Below the pieces are notes generated by a model that was given only the letters and a program-made list of their open reading frames with translations, made no database searches and had not been told where the DNA came from. DNA of 64,000 nucleotides from an uncultured Planctomycetota bacterium. Its GTDB lineage: Bacteria > Planctomycetota > Phycisphaerae > UBA1845 > Fen-1342. The translations under genes and the position numbers were made by a program. Shown in pieces: positions 26,530 through 36,354 of the stretch (position 1 is the stretch's first letter; every line of letters begins with the position of its first letter). The stretch is from contig CAADGL010000010.1 in assembly GCA_900696525.1 (NCBI GenBank), positions 1 to 64,000 on the forward strand. The letters run 5' to 3'.

Positions 26530-27468
26530 ATGCGCCGACTGTTCCTGCTGTGCACGGCCATCAGCATCGTCGCACTGCCGGGTCTTGCTCCCGGCCAGAG
26601 CCAGGGCATTGAATGGCAGCGCGACGTCGCCGCCGCCGTCGCGCTGGCCAAGCGCACCGAGCGGCCGCTGATGTTCTACGTCGTCGGATCGACGAGCGAC
26701 CGGCCGGATGAGGTTGAGAAGGACCAGCGGCGGTCGTTCCGCGACGCGCGCGTGATGCAGCAGGCCAAGCGTTTCGTGACGGTGCGTCTGGCGCGCAGCC
26801 AGCACCGGGCCGAGTTGCAGAACTGGGGCGTGAACCCGAATGCGAACCTGGACGTGATCTTCGTGCGGCCCGACGGCACGCGAATCGACCAGATTTCCGC
26901 CAGCGGTGCGGGAATTCCGGAGTCGTTCGCCCAGAAAATGGCGATGGTGTTCAACCAGTATCGCAACGAGGTATTCGCCCAGAAACTGCGGCCCATGCTC
27001 GACAATAGCGAGGCCACGGCCCGCGACATCCGCACCGCGCTGAAGCAGATCGACGACTTCCTGATCCTCGCCGCCGACGGCACGCTCGCGGCGCTGCTGG
27101 AGCGCGAGAAGCTCGACCCGTCCGTCAAGCCCGACATCTACAGGACGCTCGCCGGCCTCTCCACGCCGGCCGCCGTCGACGCGCTGCTCAAGGCGGCCCG
27201 GTCCGGCGATCCGAACGCGATCAAGGTGCTCGACGACTGCACGCCGGAGGCGGCGGAGCGCCTGCTCGAAGACGTCGGGTCGAGCGACCCCGCGCGGCAC
27301 CTGCTCGCCTACAAGACGGTCACGAAGATCTGCCGCCTGAAGAACGTCAAGCCCGACAAGTTCTGGGATGGCGTCAACCAGCGCGTCAAGGACGAGGAAA
27401 TCGAGCGCGTCCGCACCGAGGTCCGCCGCATCGCCAGCCGCTGGAAGGAACAGAATGAGTGGCGTTGA
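26530..27468 (+). CDS. Secreted thioredoxin-fold protein without CxxC
   Basis: 312 aa from ATG 26530 with AAGGAG upstream. Signal peptide [23 protein letters not shown]. Residues 25-140 ([66 protein letters not shown]) follow the pattern of thioredoxin-like domains with a beta-strand MFYVV and a VIFVRPDG strand, but the CxxC redox pair is missing (GSTSD in its place). The C-terminal half is helical, HEAT-like. Its end overlaps the threonine aldolase start by 14 bp, so the two are cotranscribed. Confidence 0.7.
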   Translation: MRRLFLLCTAISIVALPGLAPGQSQGIEWQRDVAAAVALAKRTERPLMFYVVGSTSDRPDEVEKDQRRSFRDARVMQQAKRFVTVRLARSQHRAELQNWGVNPNANLDVIFVRPDGTRIDQISASGAGIPESFAQKMAMVFNQYRNEVFAQKLRPMLDNSEATARDIRTALKQIDDFLILAADGTLAALLEREKLDPSVKPDIYRTLAGLSTPAAVDALLKAARSGDPNAIKVLDDCTPEAAERLLEDVGSSDPARHLLAYKTVTKICRLKNVKPDKFWDGVNQRVKDEEIERVRTEVRRIASRWKEQNEWR

Positions 27469-28489
27469 CCTGCGCAGCGACACGGTCACGCGGCCTTCGC
27501 GCGAGATGCGCGCCGCCATCGCCGCCGCCGAGGTCGGCGACGACGTCCTCGGCGATGACCCGACCGTGCTGCGGCTCCAGGAGCGGGCCGCGGCGCTGCT
27601 GGGAACCGAAGCGGCGCTGTATGTCCCCTCCGGCAGCATGGCCAACCAGGTCGCCATCCGCTCCGTCTGCGAGCCCGGCGACGAGGTCATCTGCGACGAG
27701 ACCACGCACAGCTACAACTACGAGACCGGCGGGCCCGCGGCGCTCTCGGGGGTGAGCATGCGCCTGATTTCCACCCCGCGCGGCATCTTCGACGCCGCCG
27801 ACGTCGAGGCGCGCCTCCGTCCGCCTTCGTCGCACTTCGCGAACTCGCGGATGGTGATCGTCGAGAACACGAACAACCGCGGCGGTGGATCGATCTGGCC
27901 CCTGGAGAACGTGCAGCGCGTCGCCGCGGTCGCGCAGCGCCATGCGCTGCACGTGCACATGGATGGCGCCCGGCTCATGAACGCCTGCGTCGCCACGGGA
28001 CGCAAGCCGACCGACTATACCCGCTCCGTCGACTCGGTCTCGATGTGCTTCTCCAAGGGGCTCGGCGCGCCCGTCGGCTCGATCATTGCCGGCCGCGCCC
28101 CGTTCATCGCCCGCTGCCATCGCTTCCGAAAGATGTTCGGCGGCGCGATGCGCCAGGCCGGCATCCTCGCCGCCGCCGCGATCTACGCCCTCGATCACAA
28201 CATCGAACGCCTGGCCGAGGACCATCGCCACGCCCGCCGGCTCGCCGAGGCCATCGCCGCAATGCCCGGCATCCGCCTCGACCCGGACACCGTCGAGACC
28301 AACATCGTCCTGTTCGAGCTCGAACCCAGGCTCTGCCCGGCGGCCGAGTTCCAGGCGCGGATGGAGAGGCGCGGCGTGCGCATGTTCGCCACCGGGCCGA
28401 ACAAGGTGCGCGCCGTGACGCATCTCGACGTGTCGGCGGCGCAGATCGACGAGGCGATCCGCGTGTTTCGAGAGGTCACCGCCGCGTGA
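27455..28489 (+). CDS. ltaE: Low-specificity L-threonine aldolase
   Basis: 344 aa from ATG 27455 (GGAAGGAA upstream). Fold type I PLP enzyme: [52 protein letters not shown] and the PLP lysine in [12 protein letters not shown] (K201). It cleaves L-threonine and allo-threonine to glycine and acetaldehyde. The gene starts inside the end of the upstream secreted-protein gene, which suggests translational coupling rather than shared function. Confidence 0.95.
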   Translation: MSGVDLRSDTVTRPSREMRAAIAAAEVGDDVLGDDPTVLRLQERAAALLGTEAALYVPSGSMANQVAIRSVCEPGDEVICDETTHSYNYETGGPAALSGVSMRLISTPRGIFDAADVEARLRPPSSHFANSRMVIVENTNNRGGGSIWPLENVQRVAAVAQRHALHVHMDGARLMNACVATGRKPTDYTRSVDSVSMCFSKGLGAPVGSIIAGRAPFIARCHRFRKMFGGAMRQAGILAAAAIYALDHNIERLAEDHRHARRLAEAIAAMPGIRLDPDTVETNIVLFELEPRLCPAAEFQARMERRGVRMFATGPNKVRAVTHLDVSAAQIDEAIRVFREVTAA

Positions 28490-28514
28490 GACGCGACGAC
28501 GCGCCGCCGCGCGT

Positions 28515-31031
28515 TCAGCGCGGCGCCGAAGCCTCGGCGGCCTCCGCGTCGAACGCCAGGCAGCGCTCGATCTCGCGTTGCAGCTCGGCCAGCACCCGGT
28601 TCGCTTCGTCCAGGCCGGCCCCGACGCCGAGGCCTTCAAGCTCGGCGGCGAGGGCCTGGACGCGTGCCGCACCCATGAACCCGGCGGAGCCCTTCAGCCC
28701 GTGCGCGACGCGGGCCGCCGCCGCACCGTCGCCCTCGGCCAGGCTGCGCTGAATGAGGTCCAGCTCCCGGCGCACCTGTGCCTTGAACTGCGACACCAGC
28801 CCGAGCACGAACGCGCGGTCCTGATGCAGCGCCAGGAGCTGCGGGAAGTCAATCGGCGGCCGGCTGGCCGTCCCGGCGCCCGCGGTCGCCCCGGCACTCC
28901 CCGGCTCGCCGACGGCCGCAGGCGGCGCGGCCGGCAGGGGGGGCGCCAACGGCTGCCGTCGGGTGGCACCGGCTTCCAGCCGGTGTACGGGCGCCTCGCG
29001 CGCGATGTGCGATTCGATCAGGGCGTAGAGCCGCTTCGGATCGAGCGGCTTGCTGATGTAGTCGTCCATCCCCGCCTCAAGGCACCGCTCGCGATCGCCT
29101 TTCACGGCGTTGGCGGTGAGGGCAATGATCGGCAGGCGGCCCTGGCCGCCGGCCGCGGCGCGCTCCGCCTCGCGGATCGCGCGCGCCGCCTGGAATCCGT
29201 CCATCTCCGGCATCTGGCAGTCCATGAGCACGAGGTCGTACTCACGCGTCCTCACGGCATCGAGCGCCTCGCGCCCCGTTCCCACGACGTCGCATTCGTA
29301 GCCCGCCCGCCGCAGCAGCGCCGCGCCGACCTCCTGACTGATCGGGTGATCCTCGGCCAGCAGTACGTGGGCCCGGCGGCGCTCGCTCGCCGAGCCGCAG
29401 ACCGGTACACCAGGCGCTGGCCCGTTCGTCGCCGGCGCTGCGCCGCGGCGGAGCGTCAGCTCGAACCAGAACGTCGAGCCTTGGCCGACGGCGCTGTCGA
29501 AGCTGATCCGGCCCCCCATCAGCTCGACCAGGCGCTTGCAGATCGCCAGGCCGAGCCCCGTCCCGCCGAATCGGCGCGTGGTGGACGTATCCACCTGCGA
29601 GAACGACTCGAACAGCCGGTGCACGCGGTCCGGCGGAATGCCGATGCCGGTGTCGGAGACGCTGACGCGGACAGTCAGGTGCTCCGGGCCGGGCTGTTGC
29701 AGCTCGACCCGCACGCGCACGTGCCCGCGCTCGGTGAACTTGATCGCATTGTTCACCAGGTTCGTCAGCACCTGTTGCAGGCGAACCGGGTCGCCGCGCA
29801 CGCCGATCGCGGCCGGCGGAAGCTCGACATCGAGCCGCAGCCCCTTGCTCTCGGCGGTGGAGCGGAGCCCGGCACAGACGCGCTCGATCGTCCTGGTCAG
29901 CTCGAAATCGACCTCCTCGAGATCGAGCTTCCCCGCTTCGATCTTCGAGAAGTCCAGCACGTCGTTGATCAGCCCCAGCAGCGCATCGCCCGAAGACTTT
30001 GCCATCCACGCGTAGCGCCGCTGCTGCGCGTTCAACTCGGTGCCCAGCAGCAGGTCGGTCATCCCCAGCACGCCGTGTAGCGGAGTGCGCAGCTCGTGGC
30101 TCATCGCGGCCAGAAACTCGCTCTTGGCCTGGCTGGCGCGCAGCGCCTCGTCGCGCGTCCGCTCCAGCGCCAGCTCCAGCCGGTGCAGCGAGCCCGACGT
30201 GACCCCGATCAGGCCCGTCCAGACCACGATCATCGCCACGACGGCCAGCACCGTGCCCAGTTGCCGGTCATAGAGGCCGACGTACTCCCCGGCCAGCTCC
30301 AGCGAGCCGAGGATCGGCGGCCCCAGCAGCGCCGCCGGAAGCAGTCGCCGCGCCATGAGCCCCGCGGAGCCGCCGGCCGTCACCAGCCGCATGTAACCAG
30401 CGTCGGGCCGCGCCAGCATCATCCCCAGCGCCACGATAAGCAACAGCCAGCCGGTGTGCAGCGCCATCGGGATGAACGCGCCGATCCCGTACAGCCACGA
30501 CACGCCGTAGATGTAACCCAGGATCGCCAGCAGCGCCAGCACGCCCACCGCCAGCGCCAGGACCTGCGCCGGCCGGCGCCCGCCGAGATCGACATCGATC
30601 AGCAGCAGCGCAATGCCCAGCAGCACGAAGCACACCGCCGTGTTCGGGGCCATCCGGTTCGGACCGGCCGGATCCGCGTCGAGCGCCTCGGCAAAGAGGA
30701 CGCGGTCGAGCCCCGCCTCCAGTCCGAGCAGGTAGCCGGCCAGCCGCAGCACTCCGGCAACGACCACCACGGTCGCCAGGCCGTGGCACAGCAGCGGCCG
30801 CCAACGACCCGGATCTTGACGCGCGTGCATCAGCAGACACGCCGACGACAGCAGAAAGCAGATCGCCGTGAGCGGGTTCATCGCGATCAGGCCCGGGGCC
30901 ACGCGCTTGGCGACCTCGATATCCGCCGACCAGCCCCACAGCACGGCGCCGGCGATCAACGCCGTGAGGACCGCGCTCCAGCGGGAGAGTCTTTGCAGAC
31001 GTGCGTTCACCTTTCCGTTGGCGTGGCACAT
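28515..31031 (-). CDS. Membrane-bound hybrid histidine kinase (HisKA-HATPase-REC-Hpt)
   Basis: 838 aa. An N-terminal sensor of about eight hydrophobic segments (20-275) precedes a HisKA domain with SHELRTPLHG (H312), HATPase boxes (NLVNNAIKFTERG, DTGIGIPP, GTGLGLAI), a receiver domain (HVLLAEDHP, phosphoacceptor D604 in LMDCQMPEMDG, ISKPLD) and a C-terminal Hpt domain with ARVAHGLKGSAG (H777). It can run a complete phosphorelay and needs a cytosolic response regulator as output. The linker between REC and Hpt contains a palindromic repeat translated as APVHRLEAGATRR. Convergent with the aldolase gene. Confidence 0.93.
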   Translation of the reverse strand: MCHANGKVNARLQRLSRWSAVLTALIAGAVLWGWSADIEVAKRVAPGLIAMNPLTAICFLLSSACLLMHARQDPGRWRPLLCHGLATVVVVAGVLRLAGYLLGLEAGLDRVLFAEALDADPAGPNRMAPNTAVCFVLLGIALLLIDVDLGGRRPAQVLALAVGVLALLAILGYIYGVSWLYGIGAFIPMALHTGWLLLIVALGMMLARPDAGYMRLVTAGGSAGLMARRLLPAALLGPPILGSLELAGEYVGLYDRQLGTVLAVVAMIVVWTGLIGVTSGSLHRLELALERTRDEALRASQAKSEFLAAMSHELRTPLHGVLGMTDLLLGTELNAQQRRYAWMAKSSGDALLGLINDVLDFSKIEAGKLDLEEVDFELTRTIERVCAGLRSTAESKGLRLDVELPPAAIGVRGDPVRLQQVLTNLVNNAIKFTERGHVRVRVELQQPGPEHLTVRVSVSDTGIGIPPDRVHRLFESFSQVDTSTTRRFGGTGLGLAICKRLVELMGGRISFDSAVGQGSTFWFELTLRRGAAPATNGPAPGVPVCGSASERRRAHVLLAEDHPISQEVGAALLRRAGYECDVVGTGREALDAVRTREYDLVLMDCQMPEMDGFQAARAIREAERAAAGGQGRLPIIALTANAVKGDRERCLEAGMDDYISKPLDPKRLYALIESHIAREAPVHRLEAGATRRQPLAPPLPAAPPAAVGEPGSAGATAGAGTASRPPIDFPQLLALHQDRAFVLGLVSQFKAQVRRELDLIQRSLAEGDGAAAARVAHGLKGSAGFMGAARVQALAAELEGLGVGAGLDEANRVLAELQREIERCLAFDAEAAEASAPR
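28961..28990. repeat. REP-like palindrome inside the hybrid-kinase gene
   Basis: GGGTGGCACCGGCTTCCAGC followed by CGGTGTACGG, with core arms ACCGGCT and AGCCGGT around TCC (28968-28984). It has the layout of the intergenic GCGGGCTTCCAGCCCGC palindrome at 4118-4248 and of the GGCACAGGCTATCAGCCTGTG copy at 42403-42423. It falls in the disordered linker between the receiver and Hpt domains, in frame. Confidence 0.65.
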
Positions 31032-31242
31032 TCCGTTGCCCTCTGGGCGGGGTAGGTCTGACAGCGCCGTGCGGCGGGTGCGGGTACGGCCTGCCGGCGG
31101 CGTTCGCCCGGCTCCCGGCGTCGAACGGCGCGTTTCAACAGCAGCGCATCAGGAATTGCTTATCGGGACCAACCTGCGGCCCCTTGACCTGAAGTCGCTC
31201 GACTCGCGACGGCATCCTTGAAAGCGCTTCCGGCAGGGGCGC

Positions 31243-32373
31243 TTAGGGGCGCGCGGCCTCGGGTGCGCCGATCGCCCGGGCGCGAGCCGGGGGCTTGCGG
31301 CCGGCGGCGAGGGCCGCGCGGATCATCAGGAACTCGCCGATGTTCTCGAGCGTCAGCAGGCCCACGAGCTGGTCGCCCTCAACCACCGGCGCCGTCTGGC
31401 AATCGGACTCCTGTAGCCGCATCGCCGCCTGCTCGAGCCGGTCGCCAGGCGACAGGGAGATGAAGTCGCGGCGCATGACGAGCTCGACCGGCGTGGCGCT
31501 CTCGCGGCGCGCCAGCTCGACGAGCAGGTCGCGTCGCGTGAGGATGCCGGCCACGACGCCCTCATCCACAACCGGAAAGTCCTGCTGCGAGCCGCTGAGG
31601 ATCAGGTGTACGGCGTCGCGCAGGGTCTGGCCCGGGCGCAGGACGCGAAACTCGCTGAGCATGGCCGAGCGGACCGAAGCGCCGCCGAGAGCGGCGTGCG
31701 CCTGCGCCGCGCTGCTCTCCTGCGCCGCGCCGATCCAGACGAACAGCGCGATCAGCAGCAGGATCGGATTGCCGAAGAGGCCGAGCAGGCCGAAAACCAC
31801 CGCCATCGCCTGGCCGATCGAGGCGGCGATCTGCGTGGCCCGGGCATGATCGAGCCGCGTCGCCAGGAGCGCCCGCAGCACCCGCCCGCCGTCCATCGGG
31901 AACGCCGGCAGCATGTTGAACACCACGAGGAAGACGTTCACGTACATCAGCCGCTCGACAAACCTTCCGCCCGTGCTGGCCACGTCCTCCAGCGGGCTGA
32001 GCTGCACCGTCAGCAGAAGCCCGATCAGCAGCGCTGCGGCGATGACGACATTGACCAGCGGACCGGCGACGGCGACCCACAGCTCCTGGAGCGGCCGCGC
32101 GGGCATGCGCTCCAGCCGCGCCAGGCCGCCGATCGGCAGCAGCGTGATGTCGCGCGTTGCGACGCCGAAGCCGCGGGCCGCCAGCGCGTGACCGAGCTCG
32201 TGCAGGACGACGCAGCCGAACAAGGCCAGGACGAAGCCGATGCCCTCGAAGAGGGCGAGCCACCCGCCGGCCTGGTAGTGGTAGATGGCGAGGACGAAAA
32301 TGAGCAGGGCGAAGGTGACGTGGACGTAGATGTCGATTCCGGCGACGCGGGCGATGCGATAGGACCACCTCAT
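31243..32373 (-). CDS. Site-2 protease family protein with CBS pair
   Basis: 376 aa. Six or so membrane segments carry the zinc metalloprotease motifs HELGH (58-62) and NMLPAFPMDGG (153-163). Residues about 235-355 form two CBS domains (SAMLSEFRVLRPGQTL..., ELVMRRDFISLSPGDRL...), which bind adenosyl ligands and likely gate activity. This is the M50B/SpoIVFB-like group. The intramembrane substrate is unknown. It lies upstream of the hybrid kinase gene on the same strand with a 211-bp gap. Confidence 0.93.
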   Translation of the reverse strand: MRWSYRIARVAGIDIYVHVTFALLIFVLAIYHYQAGGWLALFEGIGFVLALFGCVVLHELGHALAARGFGVATRDITLLPIGGLARLERMPARPLQELWVAVAGPLVNVVIAAALLIGLLLTVQLSPLEDVASTGGRFVERLMYVNVFLVVFNMLPAFPMDGGRVLRALLATRLDHARATQIAASIGQAMAVVFGLLGLFGNPILLLIALFVWIGAAQESSAAQAHAALGGASVRSAMLSEFRVLRPGQTLRDAVHLILSGSQQDFPVVDEGVVAGILTRRDLLVELARRESATPVELVMRRDFISLSPGDRLEQAAMRLQESDCQTAPVVEGDQLVGLLTLENIGEFLMIRAALAAGRKPPARARAIGAPEAARP

Positions 32374-32399
32374 GCGGGGATTCTAGCGGGCCGTTGGGT

Positions 32400-32461
32400 A
32401 ACGAGCGCGGGCGGTGTTGGGGCGGGACGGAACGAGCGCGGGTGGTGCTGGGGCGACGCTG
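32400..32461. repeat. 31-bp direct repeat, two copies
   Basis: AACGAGCGCGGGYGGTGYTG begins units at 32400 and 32431, which differ at a few positions. They lie between the site-2 protease start and tatA and resemble the other GC-rich spacer repeats of the window. Confidence 0.6.
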
Positions 32462-32609
32462 GGGGCAAGACGATCCACAACGTCCTATAACAGATATTAT
32501 GTTGCGTTTAGCTGCGCACAGTCCCAAGGTCCCCGCAGCCGGCATCCGGCCGCTCGCGGTTCTGGTCAGCTACGGCGATGGGTGGTCGGTTCGGCTACCG
32601 GCGCTCGGG

Positions 32610-32885
32610 CTACTCTTCGGGGCGCTCGCCCGTCGCCGCCACCTTCTCCTTCTCGCCGCGCGGCTGACTCTCGGCTGGCTTCCGGAGCTTTGGGGGTGGC
32701 GTGGGCTCGGTGTCGTCGTCGTCTTCGGGCTTGTCTTTCAACTCGTCGCCGACTTCTTTCAGCCCGCGCTTGAACTCGTTGAACGAGCGTCCGAGCGAAC
32801 GCGCCACCTCCGGCAGCCGGTTGCCGAACAGCAGCAGCGCCACGATCCCGACGACAAGGATGTGCCAGCCGCTAAACCAACCCAT
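32610..32885 (-). CDS. tatA: Sec-independent translocase protein TatA/TatE
   Basis: 91 aa. MGWFSGWHILVVGIVALLLFG is the single membrane segment, followed by the FGxxRLPEVARSLGRSF amphipathic helix (FGNRLPEVARSLGRS) and a charged, disordered tail. It polymerises at the inner membrane to move folded Tat substrates. A Tat-dependent oxidoreductase is encoded at 57250-58620. tatB and tatC are not adjacent. Confidence 0.93.
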   Translation of the reverse strand: MGWFSGWHILVVGIVALLLFGNRLPEVARSLGRSFNEFKRGLKEVGDELKDKPEDDDDTEPTPPPKLRKPAESQPRGEKEKVAATGERPEE

Positions 32886-33001
32886 CGCTGTTCTCCCTCG
32901 GATCGGGACGGCGAAACACGCGCGAGCCGGTCAGGCCGTCGAGTTCCCTGTCTGGATTGTATGGCAATCGCCGCGGCAGTCAAAACAGCCGCGCCGCTGC
33001 C

Positions 33002-33919
33002 TCAACGAAAGCCCATCTGCGGCCGCGTGAATTCGCTCAAGACGACCGGGATGGCGTCCGCCACCTCCCGAGCCAGGTACCCGAACGGCCCGATCTGAAG
33101 CGCCAGCCGGTCCGCCGCCGCCCCGTGAACGTGAACCGCGAGCCGGGCGGCGTCGAACGGCGTGAGACCCTGCCCGAGCAGCGCCGCGATCAGCCCGGTC
33201 AGCACGTCGCCCATGCCGCCGCTGGCCATGCCCGGGTTGCCGGTGCGATTCACGTAGGCCTGGTCGGCGGTGCAAACGACGGTCGCGTGGCCCTTCAGCA
33301 CGACCGTCGTCTCGGTCAGCCGCGCGAACTCCACGGCCACCCGCAGGCGCGCCTCGTCGTCGGTGGGGATCGCCTCGTCACCCAGGCCCATGCCCCGCCG
33401 CAGGCGCTCCATCTCGCCCGGGTGCGGCGTGATGATCACGCTTTTTGAGCGGCGGTTGAGCCAGTCCTCGCGGCTGCGGCCGGCGATGTTGTTGAGCGCG
33501 TCGGCATCGAGCACGACCGGTCCGCGGAACTCGTCGATCATCGGCAGGATGCTCTTGGCGAGCTCGCTGCTCTGGCCGATGCCCGGGCCGATCGCCAGCA
33601 CGTCCGGCCAGTCGGTGTTCACGACGGAGACCACGTGGCTGCGCATGTTGCCGAGTTCGCTCTCGGGCACCGGCACCGTCATCAGCGACGGCTCCGCCGA
33701 CGCCACGATCGGCTGCGCCGACGCCGCCGTGTATACGCGCACCAGCCCGGCTCCGCCGCGCAGCGCCCCCAGGCCGCACAACACCGCGGCGCCACTCATT
33801 CCGCGGCTTCCGGCGACGATCGCGACCCGGCCGACGTCGCCCTTGTGGGTCGTGTCGGCGCGCGCCGCGAGGCGCGGCAGCTCACTGGTGGGCGTCGGTA
33901 ATGCGTGTGTCGATCCCAT
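33002..33919 (-). CDS. nnrD: ADP/ATP-dependent NAD(P)H-hydrate dehydratase
   Basis: 305 aa from ATG 33919. Ribokinase-like fold of the YjeF C-terminal (CARKD) family: HKGDVGRVAIVAGSRGMSGAAVL, VLDADALN, ITPHPGEMERL, VVLKGHATVV and NPGMASGGMGDVLTGLIAA. It repairs hydrated NAD(P)H. The epimerase domain usually fused N-terminally is absent here. The start overlaps the larB 3' end by 38 bp, so the two are coupled. Both act on nicotinamide-nucleotide chemistry, a possible reason for the pairing. Confidence 0.92.
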   Translation of the reverse strand: MGSTHALPTPTSELPRLAARADTTHKGDVGRVAIVAGSRGMSGAAVLCGLGALRGGAGLVRVYTAASAQPIVASAEPSLMTVPVPESELGNMRSHVVSVVNTDWPDVLAIGPGIGQSSELAKSILPMIDEFRGPVVLDADALNNIAGRSREDWLNRRSKSVIITPHPGEMERLRRGMGLGDEAIPTDDEARLRVAVEFARLTETTVVLKGHATVVCTADQAYVNRTGNPGMASGGMGDVLTGLIAALLGQGLTPFDAARLAVHVHGAAADRLALQIGPFGYLAREVADAIPVVLSEFTRPQMGFR

Positions 33920-34709
33920 GTTCTCCGACCACTCGCGCCGGCTTCGCGTCCGGATTCCCGTCGGCGGCCCACGCGATGAGCGCCGCCTGGTATCCGGCGC
34001 CGAAGCCATTGTCGATGTTTACGACCGACACGCCGGCCGCGCAACTGTTCAGCATCGCCAGCAGCGCCGCCAGCCCCTGGAAGCTCGCGCCGTATCCGAC
34101 GCTGGTCGGCACGGCGATGACCGGCGCGCGCACCAGCCCGCCGACCACGCTCGGCAAGGCCCCCTCCATCCCCGCGACCACGACCAGCGCTGCCGCCTCC
34201 CGCAGCCGCGGCAGGCACGCCAGCAAGCGCTGAAGCCCCGCCACGCCCACGTCGTAGAAGCGCTCCGTGCGGCAATCCATCATCTCGCACGTGATGCGCG
34301 CTTCTTCGGCCACGGGCAGGTCAGCCGTCCCCGCGGCGACGATCGCGACGAACCCGCCCGACTCCGCCGCCGCGCGCCCGCGAACGACCAGCGTGCGCGA
34401 CAGGCGGTCGTACACCGCCGCCGGCACGCGCTGCCGCGTGATGCGCGCCGCCAGCGGCCGCACGCGCGTCGCCAGCACGCTCTGCCCCCCCGCCGCGAGG
34501 CGCTCCACCAGCTCGGCGATCTGCGCCGGCGTCTTGCCGCGGCCGAAGATCACCTCTGGAAAGCCACAACGCAGCGCGCGGTGGTGGTCGAGCCGCGCAA
34601 AGCCCAGGTCCTCGAAGGGCAGGGTGCGCAGGCGCTGCTCGACCGCCGCGACCGTCGTGCGGCCGTCGGCGAGTTCCTGCAACAGCTCGCGCAGCGACTC
34701 CGGGTGCAT
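33882..34709 (-). CDS. larB: Nickel-pincer cofactor biosynthesis protein LarB
   Basis: 275 aa. Matches the AIR-carboxylase-like LarB family: RCGFPEVIFGRGKTPAQI, VVAAGTADLPVAEEA, YDVGVAGLQRLL, VVVAGMEGALPSVVGGL and PTSVGYGASFQGLAALLAMLNSCAAGVSVVNIDNGFGAGY. LarB carboxylates and hydrolyses nicotinic acid adenine dinucleotide to the first pincer precursor; LarC and LarE complete it for lactate racemase and relatives. No larA, larC or larE is in the window. Confidence 0.95.
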   Translation of the reverse strand: MHPESLRELLQELADGRTTVAAVEQRLRTLPFEDLGFARLDHHRALRCGFPEVIFGRGKTPAQIAELVERLAAGGQSVLATRVRPLAARITRQRVPAAVYDRLSRTLVVRGRAAAESGGFVAIVAAGTADLPVAEEARITCEMMDCRTERFYDVGVAGLQRLLACLPRLREAAALVVVAGMEGALPSVVGGLVRAPVIAVPTSVGYGASFQGLAALLAMLNSCAAGVSVVNIDNGFGAGYQAALIAWAADGNPDAKPARVVGEHGIDTRITDAHQ

Positions 34710-34983
34710 TGATACACCTCGATGTTATCGGCTGGACCCGCTGAGGCGAGCCTACCACGCGGAGAGTTTTGCGCGTAGGGCGGTCATCTCGCGTTCATGC
34801 CCCCGCCGCGCCGCGCCGCGCGAGAACCGGCCAAGTCTGCGCCCCGGTCACGGGTTATCCGGCCCAGCGCCGGGCCCGCAACACTTCGCCGCCCGCGCTT
34901 CCGATACCTACCGCGACCCATGTGGCCTTCGGAGAGCGCCGCAGCGCCCCTGGGCGGCTCCGGAAAGACGCGAGCGAGCAGAA

Positions 34984-36354
34984 ATGCAGCGGATCGGCTC
35001 GACCCCAGGCGCGCGTCGTTTGTCACCGACGCTCCGTACAAGGCGATCTTCGCCGTCCCGTCGCCGGCTGCTGTCCGTGCTGGCGCTGGGCGTCGCCGCG
35101 TCGAGCGGCTGTCCGCCGATCTGGACGGCGGAGGACGCCTCGCGCACGCTAGGGGTCTCGGCGGCGTCGCCGGACAACGAGAAGCCGGGTTCCGCGGCCC
35201 CGCGCGTCGGTGTCCTGGCCGGGCAGGTCGTCGAGCAGACGCCGCCACTCGGCGGCCCGTCGCATCGCCTGATCGAATTCGAGGGCGCGGCGGCCGGCGA
35301 AACGCTGATGTTCAGGCTGCACGCGCGCGACGCCTCGGGCCAGTTGCTGACGGTGGCGCTGTTCGACGAGCACATGTGCGTGCTGGTGCGGACGCAGTTG
35401 CGTGACGACGGAGCGCTGGCGCACGCGCTGCGGCGTGATTGCCAGGCCGTCCTCGTCGGGCTGGCCGGGGCCGCGGATCTGCTCGAGCGCATCGAGGTCT
35501 CGGTTGAGCGCCGGCCCGGCGTCGCCCTGATGACCACGGCCCCGCAGGCCGTCTGGCTCAATTTCGCCGGCGCAGATGAACTCGTCGTCGGCGACGAGTT
35601 GCCGATCAGCTTCGCCGCGTTCGACGCGGCCGACCTGGGCGGCGCCTACGGCGGCGAGACCGGGTACATCAAGCAGGTCATCGTCGAGACGCTGCGGGCA
35701 CGCTACGCCGACTACGCGGTTGACATCACAACCTCGGACGACGGTCCGCCGCCCGCGGAGGCGCACGCGACGATTCACTTCGGCGGCCAGCACGCGACGT
35801 TGCTGGGCAAGGCGCAGTGGATCGATCGCTACAACAGCCACCCGGACGACCAGGCGATCGTCTACACGTCCAGCGCCGCCAAGTACGCGGGCATGGGCCT
35901 GCGGCCGGATGAGATGGGCCGGCTGCTGGGCAACACCGGCGCGCACGAGCTTGGGCACCTGCTGGGCCTTTATCACACGCTGGGCGGCGAGAGCATCATG
36001 GACGCGAGCGGCGGCGTATGGGAGCTGGCGGGCGAGCGCCGGCTGGGCCGCGACCCGCTCGACGTGCGCGTGTTTCCGACCGGGTTCGACGATGCGCCGC
36101 GCGTGCTGGCGGAGACCGTCGGTCTGCGCCCGGGCGTGGCCTTGCAGGCGGCGCGGTTGCGCACCTCGAGCGAGCCGTGGCCCGACGGCGTCCTGCGTCG
36201 CCAGTGCTCCGCGTGCTCCGAGGCCGGCCTCTTCGCCGCCGCTCAGCCGCCTGTGCCGGGGGGCGCTGCCGGCGTTGCGGCCGAGCGCTGGCGCCGGGCG
36301 CTCACCTTCTGGCGCGCGCAATCCGCTCGAATGCCGCCAGCGTCTCCTCGCTGA
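34984..36354 (+). CDS. Zincin-type metalloprotease lipoprotein
   Basis: 456 aa from ATG 34984; the Shine-Dalgarno (GAGCGAG) is weak and the frame stays open far upstream as a shadow of larB, so the start is uncertain. An arginine-rich N-terminus leads to a hydrophobic stretch and a lipobox (LGVAASSGC). The zinc site HELGHLLGLYH (H321, E322, H325, H331) is of the metzincin type HExxHxxGxxH. A beta-rich N-terminal domain (60-190) precedes it. The 3' end overlaps the convergent mntR-like gene by 53 bp. Confidence 0.82.
   Translation: MQRIGSTPGARRLSPTLRTRRSSPSRRRLLSVLALGVAASSGCPPIWTAEDASRTLGVSAASPDNEKPGSAAPRVGVLAGQVVEQTPPLGGPSHRLIEFEGAAAGETLMFRLHARDASGQLLTVALFDEHMCVLVRTQLRDDGALAHALRRDCQAVLVGLAGAADLLERIEVSVERRPGVALMTTAPQAVWLNFAGADELVVGDELPISFAAFDAADLGGAYGGETGYIKQVIVETLRARYADYAVDITTSDDGPPPAEAHATIHFGGQHATLLGKAQWIDRYNSHPDDQAIVYTSSAAKYAGMGLRPDEMGRLLGNTGAHELGHLLGLYHTLGGESIMDASGGVWELAGERRLGRDPLDVRVFPTGFDDAPRVLAETVGLRPGVALQAARLRTSSEPWPDGVLRRQCSACSEAGLFAAAQPPVPGGAAGVAAERWRRALTFWRAQSARMPPASPR

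Noticed and set aside
34267..34983. An N-terminal extension of the zincin lipoprotein gene
   Set aside because: The frame is open only because it lies opposite larB. A lipobox-containing start at 34984 fits export.
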